Below are positions 16,030 through 25,058 of a stretch of DNA of 44,092 nucleotides, one piece after another. Numbering within the stretch: the first letter of the stretch is position 1; every line of letters begins with the position of its first letter. The translations under genes were made by a program, and so were the position numbers. The notes below the pieces were generated by a model. It was not told the origin of the DNA. It saw only the letters and a program-made list of their open reading frames with translations, and made no database searches. The stretch comes from an uncultured Pelagibacteraceae bacterium (GTDB lineage Bacteria > Pseudomonadota > Alphaproteobacteria > Pelagibacterales > Pelagibacteraceae). The stretch spans positions 1 to 44,092 of the forward strand of contig CACKFP010000005.1 in NCBI GenBank assembly GCA_902599485.1, read 5' to 3'.

Positions 16030-16989
16030 TTAGAATATATGAGAATAACCCTGGTATTTGAGGTGTTTTATAGGAATTCTCCTATTATCTAATAGGTAAT
16101 TTTTTGATTTAGTATTAATTTGTCCAATAATAGAAATTTTTTGATTCATTTTTGAGCATAAAGTTTTTATATATTTCCTCTTTGACTTAGAGGCTGTAAA
16201 TAAAATTTGATAGTCATCACCATTAAATAAATAGTCTAATTTCTTCAATTTTTTGTGTTTAATTAATTGTTTTAAATGATTTGATATCGGGATCCTATTT
16301 ATATCGATTAAATAACCAAGTTTTTGTTTATTTATTAGTTTATTCATATCAATTACCAATCCATCTGAGATATCCATAGAGCAATTTGCAATTTTAAAAA
16401 GAAGTAAACTAAACTTTATAGGTAGATTGGGTGAATAATATTTATCAATAAAATATTTTTTTTGATTTGAATTTAATTTGATTCTGTTTTGTAAAGCTTT
16501 TAATCCAATATAACTATCACCTATATTGCCTGTTACATAAATATCATCTCCATTTTTAGCTTTGTTTCTATAAACAATTTTATTTGAATATCCTAAAGAC
16601 ATAATTGTAAAACTTAAATTTTTTGAGGATGTAGTATCACCACCTGATAATTTTATATTAAATCTATTTTGTTCATTTGATAAAGATTTGTTAATTAATG
16701 ACATATTTTTTTTTGTAAAATGTTTTTTGTTACCTGAGCCAGCTAAAAAGAAATAATTTGGCTTTACCCCTTTAGCATAAATGTCTGATATAGATGATCT
16801 TATTATTTTTCTTATAACAAGATCAGGTTTATTAAAATTTAAAAAGTGTATACCCTCATTGTAAGTATCAACAGAAATAACCAATTTTTTAGTTTTATCA
16901 AAAAAAACATCATCATTTAAATTAAGCGAAGATGGGTTATTTTTAGATAATTTTTTTAAATAACTATTTATTAAGAATTCTTCATTCAT
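16030..16989 (-). CDS. thiL: Thiamine-monophosphate kinase
   Basis: Phosphorylates thiamine monophosphate to thiamine diphosphate. A 319-residue AIR-synthase-like ATP enzyme with the metal-binding motif NLNDDVFFD near residue 23, LVISVDTYNEGIHF, an SISDIYAKGV-like strand (about 67-76) and CSMDISDGLVIDM. Length is normal. It is the last gene of the rib-nusB run; its ATG shares one base with the nusB TGA, indicating tight coupling. Confidence 0.93.
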   Translation of the reverse strand: MNEEFLINSYLKKLSKNNPSSLNLNDDVFFDKTKKLVISVDTYNEGIHFLNFNKPDLVIRKIIRSSISDIYAKGVKPNYFFLAGSGNKKHFTKKNMSLINKSLSNEQNRFNIKLSGGDTTSSKNLSFTIMSLGYSNKIVYRNKAKNGDDIYVTGNIGDSYIGLKALQNRIKLNSNQKKYFIDKYYSPNLPIKFSLLLFKIANCSMDISDGLVIDMNKLINKQKLGYLIDINRIPISNHLKQLIKHKKLKKLDYLFNGDDYQILFTASKSKRKYIKTLCSKMNQKISIIGQINTKSKNYLLDNRRIPIKHLKYQGYSHIF

Positions 16990-17384
16990 CAGTTTCTTAA
17001 TTTCTTTGAAATTTTATCAAGCAAAGCATTTAAGTATTTTGTTTGTGATAAATCGATAAAGAAATTAGAGGCATTAAGGTATTCTTTAATAATTATCTTT
17101 GAGGAAATTTTTGGTTTATACATTAATTCAAAAATCGCACTTTTTATTATTACTTGAAAAACTTTATCTAGGTTTGATATTTTTAAATCCTCATTTAAAT
17201 GATTTATAATTTCCTCATGAATTACATCATCTCTTTCAATTGTACCGTTTACTACATCTTTTATAAATTTTTTGAAACGATGTTTTGGAAAATTTAATTC
17301 TACTTCATTGTTATAATACTTGCTGTAAAGCTTCTGAATTATAATAACTCTTGGATTATTTTTTTTACTAAAATGAAGCGGCAT
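16989..17384 (-). CDS. nusB: Transcription antitermination factor NusB
   Basis: A 131-residue all-helical protein with the NusB C-terminal region: KAIFELMYKP-like SAIFELMYKPKISSKIIIKEY and the tail with FFIDLSQTKYLNALLDKI. It binds boxA RNA with S10 during rRNA transcription. Slightly short for the family. Placed after ribH, as in most alphaproteobacteria. Confidence 0.92.
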   Translation of the reverse strand: MPLHFSKKNNPRVIIIQKLYSKYYNNEVELNFPKHRFKKFIKDVVNGTIERDDVIHEEIINHLNEDLKISNLDKVFQVIIKSAIFELMYKPKISSKIIIKEYLNASNFFIDLSQTKYLNALLDKISKKLRN

Positions 17385-17385
17385 T

Positions 17386-17772
17386 CTATAAAGATAATAT
17401 TGTTTTTACTGCGTTGGCTGCTTCTCTCCCCTTTTTGCCACGTGCTATAGCTTGATTTTTATTTAAACAAGTAATTATTCCATTACCAACAGGTTTTTTT
17501 GACTCTACAGATATATTCATAATTGCATCAGTTGTTGATTTAGATATAAAATCAAAATGAGGCGTTTGACCTTTAATTACACATCCAAGTGCTACAAAAC
17601 CATCATATTTTTTTAAATTTTTAGAAATAACTACTGGTATCTCAAATACACCTGGAACAGAGATTACATTAATCTTTGCAAAATTTTTTAGTTCATTCTT
17701 GGCAGTTTTAAGAAGAGCTGTTGAAATATCTTTATAGTAGTTTGCTTGTATAATTAATACTTTATTTTTCAT
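17386..17772 (-). CDS. ribH: 6,7-dimethyl-8-ribityllumazine synthase
   Basis: Penultimate riboflavin step, joining the pyrimidine product and dihydroxybutanone phosphate. At 128 residues it is shorter than the usual 150 or so, lacking the N-terminal extension, but VPGVFEIP, LGCVIKGQTPHFD (with the catalytic His) and GIITCLNKNQA are intact. The start overlaps the ribBA stop by 4 bp. Confidence 0.95.
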   Translation of the reverse strand: MKNKVLIIQANYYKDISTALLKTAKNELKNFAKINVISVPGVFEIPVVISKNLKKYDGFVALGCVIKGQTPHFDFISKSTTDAIMNISVESKKPVGNGIITCLNKNQAIARGKKGREAANAVKTILSL

Positions 17773-18872
17773 TTTATAATTTCTTGTTTAATAATCTTGA
17801 TACCATAACCATCCAACCCAACAACCTTTTTTAGAGTTCTAGTAACTAATATCATTTTCTTTATTTTTAAAGATTTAATTATTTGAGCTCCAATACCATA
17901 ACTTTTTATTAATTGATCCTTTTCCTTAGTTTCAAACTTCTTATCTTTAAATTCTTTAAGTGTTTGAGTAACTGATTTTAAATTTGGATCTCTTATAAAA
18001 ATCATAACGCAATTGCTATATTTTTTAAAATATTTTAAAGTTTTTTCAAATGAGTTAGGAAGTTTTTGATTAACTAGATAATTTTGAACTACATTAGATG
18101 AAATAACTCTAACTCTTGGTGTTTTACTTTTATTAACTTTACCCTTAACTAATGCAAAATGCTCAGAACCATCAATTGAGTTCTCAAAAACATAAATTTT
18201 AAATTTTTGGTTATTTAAATTAATTGTAGATGTTTTTTTTAATTTAATAAGATTTTCTTTTCTTAGTCTGTATGAAATTAAATCTTCAATTTTAGCAATA
18301 TGAAGTTTATGTTTACTTGCAAATTTTAATAAGTCATCACCTTTTGCCATCGTACCATCTTCATTCATAATCTCACATATTACAGCAGCTGGAATTTTGT
18401 TGCCAAGTCTAGCTATGTCGACAGATGCTTCTGTATGACCGGCTCTAACAAGAACTCCTCCTTCTCGAGAAATAATTGGAAATACGTGACCAGGAGAAAC
18501 TATTTCATTTTTTAACACATTTTTTTTTGTAGCAACTTTTATTGTTCGTGATCGGTCTTTAGCTGAAATACCAGTAGTTATACCCTTCTTGGCCTCTATT
18601 GAAATGGTAAAGGCTGTTTGATTTCTCGATTGATTAACAGGAGCCATAAATGTTAGCCCAAGTTTATTTGCTTGATTTTTATTTAGTGTTAGACAAATTA
18701 AACCTCTGCCGTTTTTCGCCATAAAGTTAATTTTTTTAGAATTAACATCACTGGCATTAAATACTAAATCCCCCTCATTTTCTCGATTTTCATCGTCAAC
18801 AAGAATATACATTCCTCCTTTTTTTGAGATAGAAATAATCTTTTCTATTGTGCTAAATTTATTTTTTATCAT
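17769..18872 (-). CDS. ribB: 3,4-dihydroxy-2-butanone 4-phosphate synthase with degenerate GTP cyclohydrolase II half (RibBX type)
   Basis: Residues 1-205 are a complete RibB domain: VDDENRENEGDLVF, NFMAKNGRGLICL and HVFPIISREGGVLVRAGHTEAS supply the metal and ribulose-5-phosphate ligands. Residues 206-367 keep the RibA fold outline (HFALVKG, an SYGIGAQIIKSL stretch and LDGYGIKII), but the three zinc-binding cysteines of real GTP cyclohydrolase II (the C-x10-C-x-C region) are absent, as is the GRGIG-type GTP loop. The second half is therefore unlikely to hydrolyse GTP. Such RibBX fusions are known from alphaproteobacteria. The start overlaps ribE by 14 bp and the end overlaps ribH by 4 bp. 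Confidence 0.93.
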   Translation of the reverse strand: MIKNKFSTIEKIISISKKGGMYILVDDENRENEGDLVFNASDVNSKKINFMAKNGRGLICLTLNKNQANKLGLTFMAPVNQSRNQTAFTISIEAKKGITTGISAKDRSRTIKVATKKNVLKNEIVSPGHVFPIISREGGVLVRAGHTEASVDIARLGNKIPAAVICEIMNEDGTMAKGDDLLKFASKHKLHIAKIEDLISYRLRKENLIKLKKTSTINLNNQKFKIYVFENSIDGSEHFALVKGKVNKSKTPRVRVISSNVVQNYLVNQKLPNSFEKTLKYFKKYSNCVMIFIRDPNLKSVTQTLKEFKDKKFETKEKDQLIKSYGIGAQIIKSLKIKKMILVTRTLKKVVGLDGYGIKIIKQEIIK

Positions 18873-19452
18873 TAATAAATTTTTTTACATATTTAGACAA
18901 AATATCAATTTCAATATTAACTAAATCATTTTTTTTAATGTTTGCTAAATTTGTAAGTTTTAGTGTATGTGGAATGACCCAAATTTCAAATTTATTCTTC
19001 TTTATCTTGGCTATGGTTAAAGATACACCATTTATCAATATTGATGCTTTCTCAACTAAAAATTTATAAAATTTTTTATCAATACTAAATTCGTAAATTG
19101 TAGATTTATCTACATTTGTTAAATTTGTAACTTTGCTTACTGTATCAACATGACCTTGACAAATATGGCCTGAAATATTTTGTCCATACTTTAAAGGTAG
19201 TTCTAAATTAACATAATCACCAACATTAGATTTCTTAAATTTTGATTTTCTAATAGTTTCATTTGATAAATAAAATTCAGATATACCTTTTTTATATGAT
19301 ATTAATGTTAGGCAGACACCATCACAGGAAATAGATATTCCTAATTGCTTATTAGTTAATTTTAATTTTGACTTGATAAAGATGTTTATACCTTTGGCTC
19401 TTTTGGTAATATTTGTAATTTCACCTTTATTAAAAATTATTCCATTAAACAT
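18859..19452 (-). CDS. ribE: Riboflavin synthase (alpha subunit)
   Basis: Dismutates two 6,7-dimethyl-8-ribityllumazine molecules to riboflavin. 197 residues comprising two lumazine-binding barrels: first MFNGIIFNKGEITNI to about residue 88 with the SCDGVCLTL block, second beginning near GHICQGHVDTVSKV with the repeat LINGVSLTI. Both halves are complete. It begins directly after the ribD stop and overlaps the ribB start. Confidence 0.95.
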   Translation of the reverse strand: MFNGIIFNKGEITNITKRAKGINIFIKSKLKLTNKQLGISISCDGVCLTLISYKKGISEFYLSNETIRKSKFKKSNVGDYVNLELPLKYGQNISGHICQGHVDTVSKVTNLTNVDKSTIYEFSIDKKFYKFLVEKASILINGVSLTIAKIKKNKFEIWVIPHTLKLTNLANIKKNDLVNIEIDILSKYVKKFINDKK

Positions 19453-20547
19453 TTACTGATACCTAAAAAGTTTTTCTTTATCTAAAAAAGTATTAATTTG
19501 CGATCTTTTTTTAAATTTTTTAGACAATAAATCAATAAAAGAATTCAAAGAAACCGAATTTTTTAAATTAATTTTATTATCAGCTTTGAATAAATAAAAG
19601 TCATTTATTAAATTATTGTTTAAAAAAGATTTTAAAAGATTTGGACCTGACTCAAGTAATAAATTTGCATAACCTAATGAGTATATTTTTTTTAAAATGG
19701 TATTTAAATCAAAACTATTATTTTCTATTTTCATAAAAATAAGTTTTGCATTTTTTTTTTTAAATTTATTAATAATATTTTTATCTTTGATATTGTGAAA
19801 AATATAAGTTTTTTTTGAGTTAGGTTTTAACACTTTGGAATTTATTTTAGTCTTCAAATCTTTATCAATAATAAATTTTACTGGTGAAAACTTTTTTAAG
19901 CCTTGTATTCTACAATTTAAATCAGGATTGTCAGAGTTAATAGTTTTATAAGATGTTAAAATTGCTTGATTTCTATATCTTAATAAATGAGATACTTTAT
20001 GAGAATGTTCATTTGTAATTTTTTTTTTAAATAAATATATTTTATTATTTTTAGAAACAGCTAATTTTCCAGTAACGTATGGAATATTATTAAATTTTGA
20101 GAATTTATAATCTTTGTAAAAATGATTTGCCTCATTTTTAATTAAACCAATTTTAGCCAAAATATTATTTTTTTTTAAAACGCTTTTTGTTTTTTTTGCT
20201 GTTCTTTTATCAAAATCTTCAATCGAATAATTAACTAATTTAATCTTTTTTTTTATAATAATATTTGTGCATGGTGGTGTTTTTCCATAATGGATACAGG
20301 GTTCTAAAGTTACATACATATTTGAATTTTTGAAATTCATTTTATTATTTTTTAAGGCTGCTACTTCAGCATGAGGTCTACCATTAATATCTGTCTTTCC
20401 GTAAGAAATGATTTCATCTTTCCGTGTTACTACACATCCTACTGCTGGATTTAGTCCTGTTAGTCCTTTATTTTGGTTGGCAAGTTCTAGTGCCAATCTC
20501 ATGAATGCTTTATTTTTTTCTGATGATTTATCTTTTCTTAAAGACAT
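19453..20547 (-). CDS. ribD: Bifunctional pyrimidine deaminase/reductase RibD
   Basis: Second and third riboflavin steps. The N-terminal deaminase carries the zinc motif HAEV and [14 protein letters not shown]; the C-terminal reductase starts near [10 protein letters not shown] and is strongly diverged, with SDNPDLNCR and [14 protein letters not shown] still recognisable. The frame is open to 20610, but ATG 20547 gives [22 protein letters not shown], which matches RibD N-termini; it overlaps the nrdR stop by 20 bp. The resulting length (364) is normal. Confidence 0.92.
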   Translation of the reverse strand: MSLRKDKSSEKNKAFMRLALELANQNKGLTGLNPAVGCVVTRKDEIISYGKTDINGRPHAEVAALKNNKMNFKNSNMYVTLEPCIHYGKTPPCTNIIIKKKIKLVNYSIEDFDKRTAKKTKSVLKKNNILAKIGLIKNEANHFYKDYKFSKFNNIPYVTGKLAVSKNNKIYLFKKKITNEHSHKVSHLLRYRNQAILTSYKTINSDNPDLNCRIQGLKKFSPVKFIIDKDLKTKINSKVLKPNSKKTYIFHNIKDKNIINKFKKKNAKLIFMKIENNSFDLNTILKKIYSLGYANLLLESGPNLLKSFLNNNLINDFYLFKADNKINLKNSVSLNSFIDLLSKKFKKRSQINTFLDKEKLFRYQ

Positions 20548-20986
20548 CGATTTTATCAACAAATTGAACGAAGTCTTTTTCTTCTCTAAAATTTCTATAT
20601 ACTGATGCAAATCTTACATAGGCTACTGGGTCCAATTCTTTTAATCCTTCCATTACCATTGTACCGATTGTGTTTGAAGAAATTTCACTCTGACCTAGTT
20701 CCTCTAAAGACCTAGATATTTTAGATATAAATTTTTCTGCTGTCTCTGTATCTATTGGTCTTTTTTTGAGTGCTACATATATTGATTTTGATAATTTTTC
20801 TCTATCAAAAGTAGATTTTCTACCGTTTTTTTTTACTACAGTTAATTCTCTGAATTGTACTCTTTCAAAAGTAGTAAATCTTTGTCCACAAATACACAAT
20901 CTCCTTCTTCTAATTGCTGTTCCGTCTTCGGTGGGTCTGGAGTCTACAACTGAAGTTTCTCCCTTTTTACATATAGGACAAATCAT
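20528..20986 (-). CDS. nrdR: Transcriptional repressor NrdR
   Basis: Zinc-ribbon plus ATP-cone repressor of ribonucleotide reductase genes. The 152-residue protein opens [20 protein letters not shown]; the ATP cone follows from about 49 ([20 protein letters not shown]). The second zinc knuckle reads [14 protein letters not shown], so its cysteines are spaced CxC rather than the usual CxxC; the nucleotide sequence confirms this. Placement between glyA and ribD is the standard alphaproteobacterial order. Confidence 0.94.
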   Translation of the reverse strand: MICPICKKGETSVVDSRPTEDGTAIRRRRLCICGQRFTTFERVQFRELTVVKKNGRKSTFDREKLSKSIYVALKKRPIDTETAEKFISKISRSLEELGQSEISSNTIGTMVMEGLKELDPVAYVRFASVYRNFREEKDFVQFVDKIDVFKKR

Positions 20987-20992
20987 AATTCA

Positions 20993-22303
20993 TTATCCCA
21001 AATTTTTATAAATTGGGAAATTTGAACATAAATCAACAACTTCTTTTCTTACTTCGTCTTCTATTTTTGTATTATCGTCAGGGTTTGATGACAAACCTTT
21101 AATCACTTTAGTAATTAGTTCACCAACAATTTTAAATTCATTTAAACCAAAACCTCTAGTAGTTGCGGCTTGAGATCCTAGTCTTATACCAGAAGTTACC
21201 ATTGGACTTTCTGTATCAAAAGGAATTCCATTTTTATTACATGTTATGTTAGCTCTTGATAAGCTTTCAGCTGCAGCATTACCCTTAACACCAAAAGGTC
21301 TTAAATCTACCAACATTAAATGAGTGTCTGTTCCTCCAGAATAAATCTTAAAACCATTTGTTTTTAATGTCTCTGCAAGAATTTTTGCATTAGCTAAAAC
21401 ATTAGATATATATTCTTTGAAAGAAGGTTCTAATGCTTCTTTAAATCCAACTGCTTTTGCTGCTATTATATGCATCAGAGGGCCACCCTGATAACCAGGA
21501 AATACTGCTGTATTAATTTTTTTATATATATCTTCGTGATTTGTTAAAATAATCCCACCTCTGGCACTTCTAAAAACTTTATGAGTTGTAGATGTAACGA
21601 CATGAGCATGATCAACAGGATTTGGATAACCTTTACCAGCAACAAGACCTGAAAAGTGAGCCATATCTACCATAAAGAATGCTCCAACCTTATCAGCAAT
21701 TTCTCTAAATCTTTTAAAATCAATAACCCTAGAATATGCGCTACCTCCAGCTATTATAAGTTTAGGTTTATTTTCAATTGCTAATCTTTCAACTTCATCA
21801 TAGTCGATTAATTCAGAGGTTTTATCTACATCATAGCTTATTGCATTAAACCATTTGCCTGACATCGCAATTTTAAGACCATGAGTAATATGGCCACCAG
21901 AATTTAAACTCATTCCCATAAAAGTATCACCTGGCTTTAATAATGCTAAAAATACTGCTCCGTTAGCTTGCGCGCCAGAATGAGGTTGTGAATTCGCAAA
22001 TTTACAATTAAAGAGTTGTTTTAATCTATCGTTAGCAAGTGACTCAGCAACATCAACATGTTCACAACCGTTATAATATCTTTTACCTGGGTAACCTTCG
22101 GCATACTTATTTGTTAGTACTGAACCTTGTGCCTCTAAAACAGCTTGTGAAACAATGTTTTCCGATGCGATTAATTCGATATGATTTTGTTGTCTGATTA
22201 ATTCCTTATTTACAGCATCAAATATTTCTGGATCAGCTTCAGACAATTTTTTTTCAAAAAAGTTTTCATATTGAGTATTTAAATATTTTTTTTCACTAGA
22301 CAT
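20993..22303 (-). CDS. glyA: Serine hydroxymethyltransferase
   Basis: Interconverts serine and glycine with transfer of the one-carbon unit to THF. 436 residues; the opening [32 protein letters not shown], and the PLP lysine Lys242 in STTHK are clear. After the lysine most family members read TLRGPRGG or TLAGPRGG; here it is VFRSARGG, a noticeable variant of the loop. It follows rpiB by 8 bp and precedes nrdR by 6 bp. Its methylene-THF/glycine products connect with the sarcosine oxidase operon at 34102. Confidence 0.96.
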   Translation of the reverse strand: MSSEKKYLNTQYENFFEKKLSEADPEIFDAVNKELIRQQNHIELIASENIVSQAVLEAQGSVLTNKYAEGYPGKRYYNGCEHVDVAESLANDRLKQLFNCKFANSQPHSGAQANGAVFLALLKPGDTFMGMSLNSGGHITHGLKIAMSGKWFNAISYDVDKTSELIDYDEVERLAIENKPKLIIAGGSAYSRVIDFKRFREIADKVGAFFMVDMAHFSGLVAGKGYPNPVDHAHVVTSTTHKVFRSARGGIILTNHEDIYKKINTAVFPGYQGGPLMHIIAAKAVGFKEALEPSFKEYISNVLANAKILAETLKTNGFKIYSGGTDTHLMLVDLRPFGVKGNAAAESLSRANITCNKNGIPFDTESPMVTSGIRLGSQAATTRGFGLNEFKIVGELITKVIKGLSSNPDDNTKIEDEVRKEVVDLCSNFPIYKNLG

Positions 22304-22311
22304 TTATTTAC

Positions 22312-22737
22312 CTATATTTTTTTAATTCTTTTTATATGTCTACCACCTTCAAACTCAGTTTTTAGAAAGCTCTCAACACATTTTAAGGCAACTGTTTTTT
22401 TAACAAGCCTTTCTCCTAATGTTATAACATTTGCATCATTATGCAATCGCGATAATTTGGCATTTTTTACTGAATAGCATAAAGCTGCACGTATTCCCTT
22501 ATTTTTGTTTGCAGCAATAGACATTCCTACTCCTGAACCACAAACAAGTATTCCTACATGATTCTTATTTTTTGCCACATGTTTACAAAGTTTATGTGCA
22601 AAATCAGGGTAATCAACAGACTTCTTATTTTGTTTTGGTCCCAGATCTTTTATTGGATAATTTTTATTAAAGTATTTTAAGATATTTTTTTTTAAATTAA
22701 AACCACCATGATCTGAAGCAATAAAAATTTTTTTCAA
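22312..22737 (-). CDS. rpiB: Ribose-5-phosphate isomerase B
   Basis: Interconverts ribose 5-phosphate and ribulose 5-phosphate, the latter being the RibB substrate encoded downstream. 141 residues with ASDHGGFNLKK, CGSGVGMSIAANK (active-site Cys and anion hole) and the RLHNDANVITLGERL block. Length is normal. It lies one base after the oxygenase-like gene and 8 bp before glyA; rpiB-glyA is a common alphaproteobacterial pair. Confidence 0.94.
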   Translation of the reverse strand: MKKIFIASDHGGFNLKKNILKYFNKNYPIKDLGPKQNKKSVDYPDFAHKLCKHVAKNKNHVGILVCGSGVGMSIAANKNKGIRAALCYSVKNAKLSRLHNDANVITLGERLVKKTVALKCVESFLKTEFEGGRHIKRIKKI

Positions 22738-22738
22738 T

Positions 22739-23329
22739 TTAATTAAATTTGTAATTTAAAACACAAGCAACAAGATGAACTCTATTTTCTTCACCCCCAT
22801 TAAATGCGTTGTGATATTTAGTATTATTAGTAATCCAAACAGAGCCATCTGCAGGCATATGTTTTGCAACATTATCAATGACCATTATTGCTCCAGGATT
22901 TGTGTATATAGGTATATGAAGCCTTGGCTCGGGATCTCTATGCCAACTCAATGTTGATCTTGGTTCTTTAAGAAGAAGTCTCATCCTACCTAATTTGTAC
23001 TTTTTTGTTAATTGATCATAAACTTCTTTGAAATAAGTATTTTTAAAATCGTCAACAAATTCTGTGTATTTATGTTCATCAATTTTACTTTCCCTCTGTA
23101 CCTCAACACCTGTGCTATCTGGTTTAGTCCAATAAATACCTCTCACATTATTTCCTTTAACAGAATCTGGATCACCTGGAATTTGATTAAGAGGTATACC
23201 AGCGAAGTGAGGTATTCCAAGGCTTGTATCAAAACCTTTTATTTTTAACACATCATCGCAAGCTTGTTTTAATTTTGAGATATCAAATTCTATATCTTGC
23301 TTTTGGAAATTGTTGAATAATTGTGACAT
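22739..23329 (-). CDS. 2-oxoglutarate/Fe(II) oxygenase-like (Asp/Asn beta-hydroxylase-type) protein
   Basis: A 196-residue soluble protein. WHRDPEPRLHIPI supplies a HxD pair (His130, Asp132), and KYHNAFNGGEENRVHLVACV supplies the distal histidine His173 and an arginine (Arg183) placed to bind 2-oxoglutarate. With GAIMVIDN and DGSVWITNN between them, the order matches the aspartyl/asparaginyl beta-hydroxylase-type jelly roll. The substrate is unknown. It heads the rpiB-glyA-nrdR-rib-nusB-thiL run and is divergent from hemB across 70 bp. I cannot tell whether the substrate is a protein, a peptide or a small molecule. Confidence 0.65.
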   Translation of the reverse strand: MSQLFNNFQKQDIEFDISKLKQACDDVLKIKGFDTSLGIPHFAGIPLNQIPGDPDSVKGNNVRGIYWTKPDSTGVEVQRESKIDEHKYTEFVDDFKNTYFKEVYDQLTKKYKLGRMRLLLKEPRSTLSWHRDPEPRLHIPIYTNPGAIMVIDNVAKHMPADGSVWITNNTKYHNAFNGGEENRVHLVACVLNYKFN

Positions 23330-23399
23330 CGATGCTCTACTATCTTATAGACTATTATATTAAATATTACTATTGTCGCATCAAAAAAATTAATTGATA

Positions 23400-24386
23400 A
23401 TGATTATCACAGGTAGCTATCCTAATTTAAGATTGAGAAGATCAAGAAAATTCAGTTGGTCAAGAAGATTAGTCCAAGATAATGATCTATCTTATAATGA
23501 TTTTATTTTACCTATCTTTCTTACTGAAGGAAAAGCAAAAAAAGTTCCCATTAGTTCAATGCCGAATGTATTTAGGTACTCTATTGATAAGTTAAAAAGT
23601 GTAGTTGATAAAGCATTAAAATTGGGAATACCAATGATAGCTTTATTTCCATATACAAATCCAAAAAAAAAAGATGAATATGGAAATGAAGCATTAAATG
23701 AAAATAATTTAGTTTGCCAAGCAATAAAATTTATCAAAAAAAATTATAACAACGAAATTGGAATAATGTGTGATGTTGCATTAGATCCATATACATCACA
23801 TGGTCATGATGGAATAATTAGAAAAAATGAAATCTTAAATGACGAAACATTAGAAATCTTAATTAAACAATCAATATTGCAGGCAAAAATGGGTTGCGAT
23901 GTGATTGCTCCATCAGATATGATGGATGGTAGAGTTTTAAAAATTCGTAAAGCTTTAGATAAAAATAATTTTAAAGACGTTCAAATTCTATCTTATGCAG
24001 TTAAATATGCATCAAGTTTTTATGGACCATTCAGAAATGCTGTTGGATCAAAAAATCTCTTAAAAGGAGACAAAAAAACTTATCAAATGGATTTTAAAAA
24101 TAATTATGAATCATTAAGAGAAGTTGCATTAGATATAAAAGAAGGAGCAGACATGATTATAGTAAAACCAGGAATGCCATATCTTGATATAATCAGAGAA
24201 GTTAAGAATAATTTTAAGATTCCAGTTATCGCATATCAAGTGTCAGGAGAATATAGTCTCATACAAAATGCAATTTCAAAGAATATATTAAATAAAAGTT
24301 CGATATATGAGAGTTTAATTTCATTTAAAAGAGCTGGAGCAAATGCGATTATTACGTATTTTGCTGATCAAATAAAACTAGATTAA
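23400..24386 (+). CDS. hemB: Delta-aminolevulinic acid dehydratase (porphobilinogen synthase)
   Basis: Condenses two 5-aminolevulinates to porphobilinogen. 328 residues from ATG 23400 (a TTG two codons upstream is possible but unneeded). The two active-site lysines are in SYAVKYASSFYGPFR and MIIVKPGMPYLDI. At the metal site it reads CDVALDPYTSHGHDG, with Asp in place of the zinc-site cysteines, so it belongs to the zinc-independent Mg-type enzymes. The 3' end overlaps recO by 9 bp, convergent. Confidence 0.96.
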   Translation: MIITGSYPNLRLRRSRKFSWSRRLVQDNDLSYNDFILPIFLTEGKAKKVPISSMPNVFRYSIDKLKSVVDKALKLGIPMIALFPYTNPKKKDEYGNEALNENNLVCQAIKFIKKNYNNEIGIMCDVALDPYTSHGHDGIIRKNEILNDETLEILIKQSILQAKMGCDVIAPSDMMDGRVLKIRKALDKNNFKDVQILSYAVKYASSFYGPFRNAVGSKNLLKGDKKTYQMDFKNNYESLREVALDIKEGADMIIVKPGMPYLDIIREVKNNFKIPVIAYQVSGEYSLIQNAISKNILNKSSIYESLISFKRAGANAIITYFADQIKLD

Positions 24387-25058
24387 TTTTAATGAATTTT
24401 GAAAATTAAATCTTGTTTTGGGAAAATTAAGATTGTTAGGTTTAATTATTGTTTTATCTAAAAAATCTCCTACAATTTTAAAAGCATCAAAAGTGTCTTG
24501 AAAGCTTAAATCTTCTTCATCTTTATTTACTAAAAAATTTGGTATAATTTTGTCGGAATTTTTTAATTTATAATTAATTTTATTTCCTTCGGAAACTTCT
24601 TCAACATAATCATTAAAATCTATATCATATCCAATCAATTTATAAAAGTTTAACTCCCAATTTACAAACTTTGAAAGCCAATATTCATTTTTTAATATCT
24701 CAAAATATTTGTCAATTAAGAAATAAATCTCACTATTTTTTTCATTCTCTACTGTTAAAATTTTAATCAGATTCATTGTATAAATAATACAAAGAAGTTT
24801 TTGCTTATCTTCAAAAAAATATGGTGTTTTAAATTCATCGATTTCAATTTTTAAAGAACCAATTTTAGATTGCGATTTTGAATTATAATTTATATGCAAT
24901 TTATTACCTTCTAATAAGTAGTTTTTTATTCTTTTTGAAGTTCCTCCAAAAATAATTCCTGAAATTTTTCCATGATTTTCAGTATAAAATTCGGATATTA
25001 AAGAATTTTCGTTATATTTATTTTTTGAAAGTAAGTAACCTTTATCTTGCCAATTCAT
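24378..25058 (-). CDS. recO: DNA repair protein RecO
   Basis: A 226-residue RecO-type protein: N-terminal OB-fold (WQDKGYLLSKNKYNENSLISEFYTENHG, ISGIIFGGTSKR) and a helical C-terminal part. RecO loads RecA on SSB-coated gaps with RecR. The zinc-finger cysteines found in some RecO proteins are not evident. Last gene of the dapA-recO run; its start shares one base with the rnc stop. In most relatives era lies between rnc and recO. Confidence 0.85.
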   Translation of the reverse strand: MNWQDKGYLLSKNKYNENSLISEFYTENHGKISGIIFGGTSKRIKNYLLEGNKLHINYNSKSQSKIGSLKIEIDEFKTPYFFEDKQKLLCIIYTMNLIKILTVENEKNSEIYFLIDKYFEILKNEYWLSKFVNWELNFYKLIGYDIDFNDYVEEVSEGNKINYKLKNSDKIIPNFLVNKDEEDLSFQDTFDAFKIVGDFLDKTIIKPNNLNFPKTRFNFQNSLKLI

